Of a stretch of DNA of 64,000 nucleotides, positions 58,701 to 64,000 are shown one piece after another; within the stretch, counting starts at the first letter, position 1, and every line of letters starts with the position of its first letter. The DNA lies in NCBI GenBank assembly GCA_964035775.1, contig OZ038314.1, positions 41,871,387 through 41,935,386 on the forward strand, read 5' to 3'. Below the pieces are notes generated by a model. The model saw nothing but the letters and a program-made list of their open reading frames with translations. It had not been told where the DNA came from and did no database searches. The position numbers and the translations under genes were made by a program. Source of the DNA: Osedax frankpressi. Lineage: Eukaryota > Annelida > Polychaeta > Sabellida > Siboglinidae.

Positions 58701-61700
58701 GAAGTGCCGGGGGTAATATTTCAATATCCTCCTCCTCCTCCTCTTCTTCCTCCTCCACCTCCTCTTCTTCTTCCTTCCACTCGTCTGTTGATCTATTTCC
58801 GGGTGGTTTGAGCACTACCTACACACCTCAGTCTTTTCTCAGGCACGACAGCTCTTCCGATGACCTATCATCCCCGGAGCGCAATATCAACGCCGGTGTA
58901 AACTTGAACCAAAGGGATGACTTCAATTGGCCGACTAATCGCCAGCCCAATCCAAACTCTATCCAAAACTCTTCTGCTAGAGTTCCGAGTGGAATCACGA
59001 AGCCCTCGCATCCATCTACAAGTGGAGCATCGACTCCTGGAAACCTAGATATAATAACGCCACCTAGTGGAGTAACCAAACCTAATTGCGCACAACCTAG
59101 TGGGGAATCGAGCTCTAGCGGTATTTCTATTACCCTCCCTCCTACAGTTGCAGCAAACTCTAAGGGAGTGGTAACATCGCATTCGTTGTCGTCTAATTCG
59201 AGCCATCCACTCATAACTTCTAAAGGAACAGTGAATGTGCTTGACCCTTCGGGTCACCAAATGGGCGTCATACGAGTGCAAACTGGTAAAATAAAATCAG
59301 CACGCGAAGGTCCCGGGGGAGACACTCCACCCATTGTTAAACATAGTAAGGTACATTGTGCTGTTAAAACCTCAATTCAACACTGTTCTACTGCACCAAC
59401 TGCCGAGAAAAAGAAGAAACCTACACCCGTGAATACCACGTCATCCCGAGGACTACCAACATCCAGTATTCTTGCTCCAAATGCCCCCTTACCCCCCTCT
59501 CCTAATGATCATCTTCCTCCTCCTCCCAACGCTCCCCTTCCTCCTCCCAATAATCCTCTACCTCCTTTTCCTAATGATCGTATTGATCCTCCTTCCAATG
59601 ATCCTCTGCCCCCGCCTCCTAATGGCCTCGCTAATTGCATGATATCGCCGCCTAGTGGCCACAATTGGAATCTAGATGGCGCTGCGATACTTCCCGAAGA
59701 TCCGTTGCCAGGAGGTCGTCGTTGTTTATTTGAAGATTGCGTTTATTCCGGTCGTGAACCCTACTTCCAAACTCGACAAGCTCCCGAAATCAACGAAGTG
59801 CGTTTCGACGACGTTCCGCCTCGTACACTTGAAACAACGCAACACTGCGATTGCCGTTATGAACCTTACTACGCGGACACAGGTTTTCCACCAGTCCTTT
59901 ATGTTGTTACAATGTTGGAGTTTCCAATATTCCATGAATAGTTAATTATGCAGTTAATTATGCAGTTAATTATGCAGTTAATTATGCAGTTAATTATGCA
60001 GTTAATTATGCAGTTAATTATGCAGTTAATTATGCAGTTAATTATGCAGTTAATTATGCAGTTAATTATGCAGTTAATTATGCAGTTAATTATGCAGTTA
60101 ATTATGCAGTTAATTATGCAGTTAATTATGCAGTTAATTATGCAGTTAATTATTCAGTTAATTATGCAGTTAATTATGCAGTTAATTATGCAGTTAATTA
60201 TGCAGTTAATTATGCAGTTAATTATGCAGTTAATTATGCAGTTAATTATGCAGTTAATTATGCAGTTAATTATGCAGTTAATTATGCAGTTAATTATGCA
60301 GTTAATTATGCAGTTAATTATGCAGTTAATTATGCAGTTAATTAGCAGTTAATTATGCAGTTAATTATGCAGTTAATTATGCAGTTAATTATGCAGTTAA
60401 TTATTCAGTTAATTATGCAGTTAATTATGCAGTTAATTATGCAGTTAATTATGCAGTTAATTATGCAGTTAATTATGCAGTTAATTATGCAGTTAATTAT
60501 GCAGTTAATTATGCAGTTAATTATGCAGTTAATTATGCAGTTAATTATGCAGTTAATTATGCAGTTAATTATGCAGTTAATTATGCAGTTAATTATGCAG
60601 TTAATTATGCAGTTAATTATGCAGTTAATTATGCAGTTAATTATGCAGTTAATTATGCAGTTAATTATGCAGTTAATTATGCAGTTAATTATGCAGTTAA
60701 TTATGCAGTTAATTATGCAGTTAATTATGCAGTTAATTATGCAGTTAATTATGCAGTTAATAATTAATAATTAATAATAATGCAGTTAATTATGCAGTTA
60801 ATTAATAATTAATAATTATGCAGTTAATTATGCAGTTAATTATGCAGTTAATTATGCAGTTAATTATGCAGTTAATTATGCAGTTAATTATGCAGTTAAT
60901 TATGCAGTTAATTATGCAGTTAATTATGCAGTTAATTATGCAGTTAATTATGCAGTTAATTATGCAGTTAATTATGCAGTTAATTATGCAGTTAATTATG
61001 CAGTTAATTATGCAGTTAATTATGCAGTTAATTATGCAGTTAATTATGCAGTTAATTAGCAGTTAATTAGAAGTTAATTATGCAGTTAATTATGCAGTTA
61101 ATTATGCAGTTAATTATGCAGTTAATTATGCAGTTAATTATGCAGTTAATTATGCAGTTAATTATGCAGTTAATTATGCAGTTAATTATGCAGTTAATTA
61201 TGCAGTTAATTATGCAGTTAATAATATGCCTTAATACCCTAACACTCTACTAACACCTTAACATCCTACTAACACCTTAACACCCTAACACCCTACTAAC
61301 CCCTTAACATCCTAACACCTTAACACGCTAACACCTTATCACCCTACTAACCCCTTAACACCCTAACACCCTACTACATCCTTACCAGATGCTGGACAGT
61401 CTCATCATCAGCTAGCCACCTCCTACGGGTTGGGACGTAGCGTCTCTTCCTTCCAACGCCGTTGTCTCTCGAGTCTGTCGATGATAAAGAGGTTGATAAG
61501 GACTCGAGAGCTCAAGCAACACAAGGGATGTGTAAATGCCCTACAGTTTAATAAAGAAGGTTTAATTGATTTGCGTTTAAAATTATTTGATTCTTCATGA
61601 AATGAATTTTTCGATGCGATTGTAATTTAATAATTCTATAAAATTAACTTAATGATAAATAATATTAATATAGCATATTAATAATATATGTTTAATATAA

Positions 61701-63679
61701 ACTAATTAGATATTAATTAATTAGAAAGAGATTTAAATATTTTATATAATGATTCAAATTTAATATATTATTGTTTTGTTATTTTAAATTAATTTCTACA
61801 TTCATTAACAATGAAATTAAATAATAATGATGCAATGATGGTCGAATCGTAGGAAATTTACTTATCAGTGGGTCAGATGACCACTGTATTGTGATTTGGA
61901 GATGGAATAAAATGGACACGAAAAATTGTGTATATAAAACACAACATTCTGGCAACATTTTCCAGGTTTGAGAAAATCACACAAAATTATTAATATTGTA
62001 AATTAATTATAATATAGATATCATTTAATAGGCAATTATTAATATTTTATTTTACTTAATTATATATTCTTCATACTATATTTTTGTATTATATATTGAG
62101 CTGTTTTAGACAAATAATAAAAAATATACTCATAGAAGAAATAGTTTTTATTTCATACAATTAATAGCTTCTTTGTTACAATTAATAGCTTCTTTGTTAA
62201 CAGTTCTTCATAATTTTATCTTTGCAGGCGAAATTTTTGAACCTGACGAACGATCGTAAAATAGTTTCTAGTTGCATGAGTGGAGAAGTACGAATCACAG
62301 AAATGATTAGAGATGAAATATCCTATAAACTGTTGCATCGACATACGATGTCTTGCCATAAGGTGTGTACAGTAGAACTGTCCGGCTTGTTATCATTAAA
62401 AGTATAATAACCTCTTTGTTATAATATCCATTTACTTTATTTCGCCAACTAATTATAATTCTATTTTTTGACTGATCGATTCATTTCAAATCATTAATTT
62501 CAATTTTTATTTTACAATTTACATCCAAATATCAGTTTTTCTTTGTAACTTACAAGCTCCAACTCATTACGTCTTCCTCAACAACCTTTATAATATATCT
62601 ATGTTGGCTTTAGTGGATTACATAATTCTGCAATTCTCAGTTAGCAGTGATGAATGAAACTCCACACGAATTTTTTTCGGCAAGCGAAGATGGATCAATA
62701 TTTCATTATGACTTGAGAAAAAGACGACCTGCTCAAAAGTGAGTTTACACTTTCTTTAATTATTATATTCTTAATAATTCCATAATACCAACGCAGACTT
62801 ATATCTCAGAAACGTCAAAGTCAATCATTTTTTTCAATTGACATTTGTCCAACAAATGACAACCAATTTGCTACATCTGGCAGGGATGGCTATATTAGGT
62901 TGTTCATATTTATTTCACGAATATTAAAATAAACTAAATACGAGTAAATTAATATTAATTTCTAACAGTTAGAATTATGAATTTTTATTTTGAATATTTA
63001 AATTAAATATTTGTTTTATGAATCATTACAATTTATAGATTATACGACGTCAGAAGAATTATTGAGGTTTGTTCTTATTTTTCTTGTGAATTACATATTT
63101 ATATTATTATTGGTTTTTGTTTTTTAAATATACAAGAAATCCTTGGTATAGAAATGCAGTTTTAAACAAATAGAATTTCTAATTAGAGATTTGGTGGAAT
63201 TTTAAAAGCAATTTTCTACTAGATTTCAATTTCTTTAGCTTGCACAAATATTTACAACTTTATTTGTTCACAGAATGACATTGCAGATGATAAAGTTCCA
63301 ATTGCAAAACTATCTCCGTACAGTTCTAAAACTGAGGTTAGACCTGATAGTTAAACGGTGTAATTAATGGATAGTTAAAAGTTAACTTATACCTATGCCC
63401 ATTCTACAGAATAGACACATGTACTGCACTAATGCTACTTACAACAAGACTGGAACAGGTGATTACCTCAACAAATTTATTTTATTTACTCCTTTCCTTG
63501 TAATAATTCATCAATTTATTTTTGTATGGTAAAAATCCGATTATCTCAAATCTGTACTTATTTAACAATTCACATATTGTTAGAAATTGTTGCTACCTAC
63601 AAAGGAAATGACATTTTCCTATTTAACGAGAGAGATAATATCAACAGAAGATACTCCGGTCATTTCAATGATTTTACCA
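55728..63679 (+). CDS. DCAF8: DCAF8-like WD40 protein with a very long disordered N-terminus (partial, at least 1280 aa)
   Basis: DCAF8 is a WD40 substrate receptor of CUL4-DDB1 ubiquitin ligases. Exons: 55728-55881, 56270-56443, 57114-57175, 57287-59882, 61389-61559, 61853-61965, 62228-62362, 62641-62738, 62797-62898, 63039-63066 (28 nt), 63274-63336, 63410-63458, 63584-63679; the gene continues past the window. The WD40 part matches remembered human DCAF8: HKGCVNALQFN, SGSDDHCIVIW, NIFQAKFLN, DGSIFHYDLRKRRPAQK, ATSGRDGYIRLYDVRR, and GNDIFLFN followed by YSGH. The first three exons encode an acidic Ser-rich region (SSESSEDLE, DDEDNRDE, EGDEEEDV), as is usual N-terminal to this WD40 domain. 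All phases close, and the stretch from YGLG to HKGCVN has the spacing of human DCAF8. Human DCAF8 is about 600 residues, so this protein is at least twice as long, because of exon 4. The start ATG at 55728 is the first in its exon; an upstream exon cannot be excluded. The WD40 identity is firm; joining exon 4 to it rests on phase and spacing. Confidence 0.78.
56808..57010. repeat. Approximately 26-bp repeat, DCAF8-like intron
   Basis: About eight imperfect copies containing ATTGTCTTAAAGTATG and TCTTAAATA, 100 nt upstream of exon 57114-57175. Confidence 0.92.
57287..59882 (+). other. Giant low-complexity coding exon of the DCAF8-like gene
   Basis: A single open exon of 2596 nt encodes about 865 residues and is visibly GC-richer than its surroundings. 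Its start (ETFCFPVELSNRQICGNR) is joined in phase to the acidic exon before it. Compositional blocks in order: Thr/Asp-rich near 57490-57600 (STDTKT-type repeats), a mixed Cys/Pro/Arg-rich part 57650-58150, a Gly-Pro-Ser-Thr short tandem near 58314-58415, a poly-Ser run near 58728-58790, a region with repeated PSG(V/I)TKP segments 58985-59100, and a Pro/Asn/Asp-rich tandem (PLPPPPN-like) near 59480-59630. The last 80 residues are less biased (CLFEDCVYSGREPYF). I recognise no folded domain. Codon use and length indicate real coding sequence, whereas the nearby array ORFs are not. Its donor is taken as 59883, 59 nt before the intron satellite. Confidence 0.72.
59942..61219. repeat. 12-bp satellite TTAATTATGCAG, DCAF8-like intron
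   Basis: About 106 near-identical copies of TTAATTATGCAG, with a few changed units (TTATTCAG, TTAGCAG) and short TTAATAA breaks at 60759-60815. It begins right after the in-frame stop that would end the giant exon if it were not spliced. Every unit ends in TGCAG, a 3' splice site-like word, ahead of the real acceptor at 61388. Confidence 0.97.
61225..61380. repeat. CTAACACCTTAACACCCTA degenerate repeat
   Basis: Degenerate units of CCTAACACCTTAACAC and CCCTACTAACCCC directly before the acceptor of exon 61389-61559. Confidence 0.88.
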
Positions 63680-63725
63680 GTAAGTAAAGAATACAGTTCA
63701 ATGTACTTTTCATGTGTATCCATCG

Positions 63726-64000
63726 TACATATTCCTACTTGATATTTACCTACACAAAGTACATATTCCTACTTGATATTTACCTACACAAAGTACATAT
63801 TCCTACTTGATATTTACCTACACAAAGTACATATTCCTACTTGATATTTACCTACACAAAGTACATATTCCTACTTGATATTTACCTACACAAAGTACAT
63901 ATTCCTACTTGATATTTACCTACACAAAGTACATATTCCTACTTGATATTTACCTACACAAAGTACATATTCCTACTTGATATTTACCTACAAAAGGTAC
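63726..64000. repeat. 34-bp satellite, DCAF8-like intron (runs off the window)
   Basis: About eight perfect copies of a 34-bp unit containing ACATATTCCTACTTGATATT and TACCTACACAAAGT. It starts about 46 nt after the donor GTAAGT at 63680. Confidence 0.96.

Noticed and set aside
59948-61066. MQLI repeat frames
   Set aside because: Translation of the TTAATTATGCAG satellite; it lies between the giant exon and the WD40 exons of one gene.

Overview
This is an AT-rich eukaryotic window, almost certainly from an invertebrate animal. It carries four intron-rich genes that match known families, with many short exons, GT-AG introns and reading phases that close across every junction. There is no bacterial gene organisation, and I saw no tRNA or rRNA gene. 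The species cannot be named from sequence alone. What makes the window odd is that a large share of it is tandem repeat (minisatellite) DNA, nearly all of it inside introns.

Layout: (1) 1-27557, plus strand: the last 29 exons of PSME4, the proteasome activator PA200/Blm10. About 3.1 kb of coding sequence is spread over 26 kb, because most introns have each been filled by a different satellite with units of 5 to 73 bp. (2) 27558-28973: AT-rich spacer with a foldback (MITE-like) element. (3) 28974-40534, minus strand: a complete six-exon gene for a 331-residue four-transmembrane protein, probably MS4A/CD20-like, with a PPPY motif in its tail. Its 9.4 kb first intron holds two large satellites (18 bp and 36 bp units), a TA tract and a 297 bp duplication. 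(4) 40535-44340: AT-rich region between divergent genes, holding a decayed piggyBac-like element with TTAA target sites. (5) 44341-52602, plus strand: SRBD1 (Tex family, S1 RNA-binding domain), complete in 20 exons encoding 831 residues. A second, more decayed copy of the same transposon lies in its fifth intron and a 14 bp satellite in its tenth. (6) 52603-55727: AT-rich spacer. (7) 55728 to beyond the window end, plus strand: a DCAF8-like WD40 gene. It has an acidic, serine-rich N-terminus, a 2.6 kb exon of low-complexity coding sequence, a 1.3 kb satellite in the next intron, and then WD40 exons running off the edge.

The genes are housekeeping and not obviously linked, although PSME4 (proteasome activation) and DCAF8 (CUL4-DDB1 substrate receptor) both belong to the ubiquitin-proteasome system. 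The signal I find most interesting is how the arrays relate to splicing. Several satellites begin exactly at a 5' splice site and repeat that splice site, once including the last exon bases. Others are almost free of G on the sense strand and so contain neither GT nor AG. The 5' splice sites of PSME4 are also unusual: GTTAGT is the commonest donor. Exon boundaries were set by eye from reading phase and remembered human protein sequences, so single junctions may be off.
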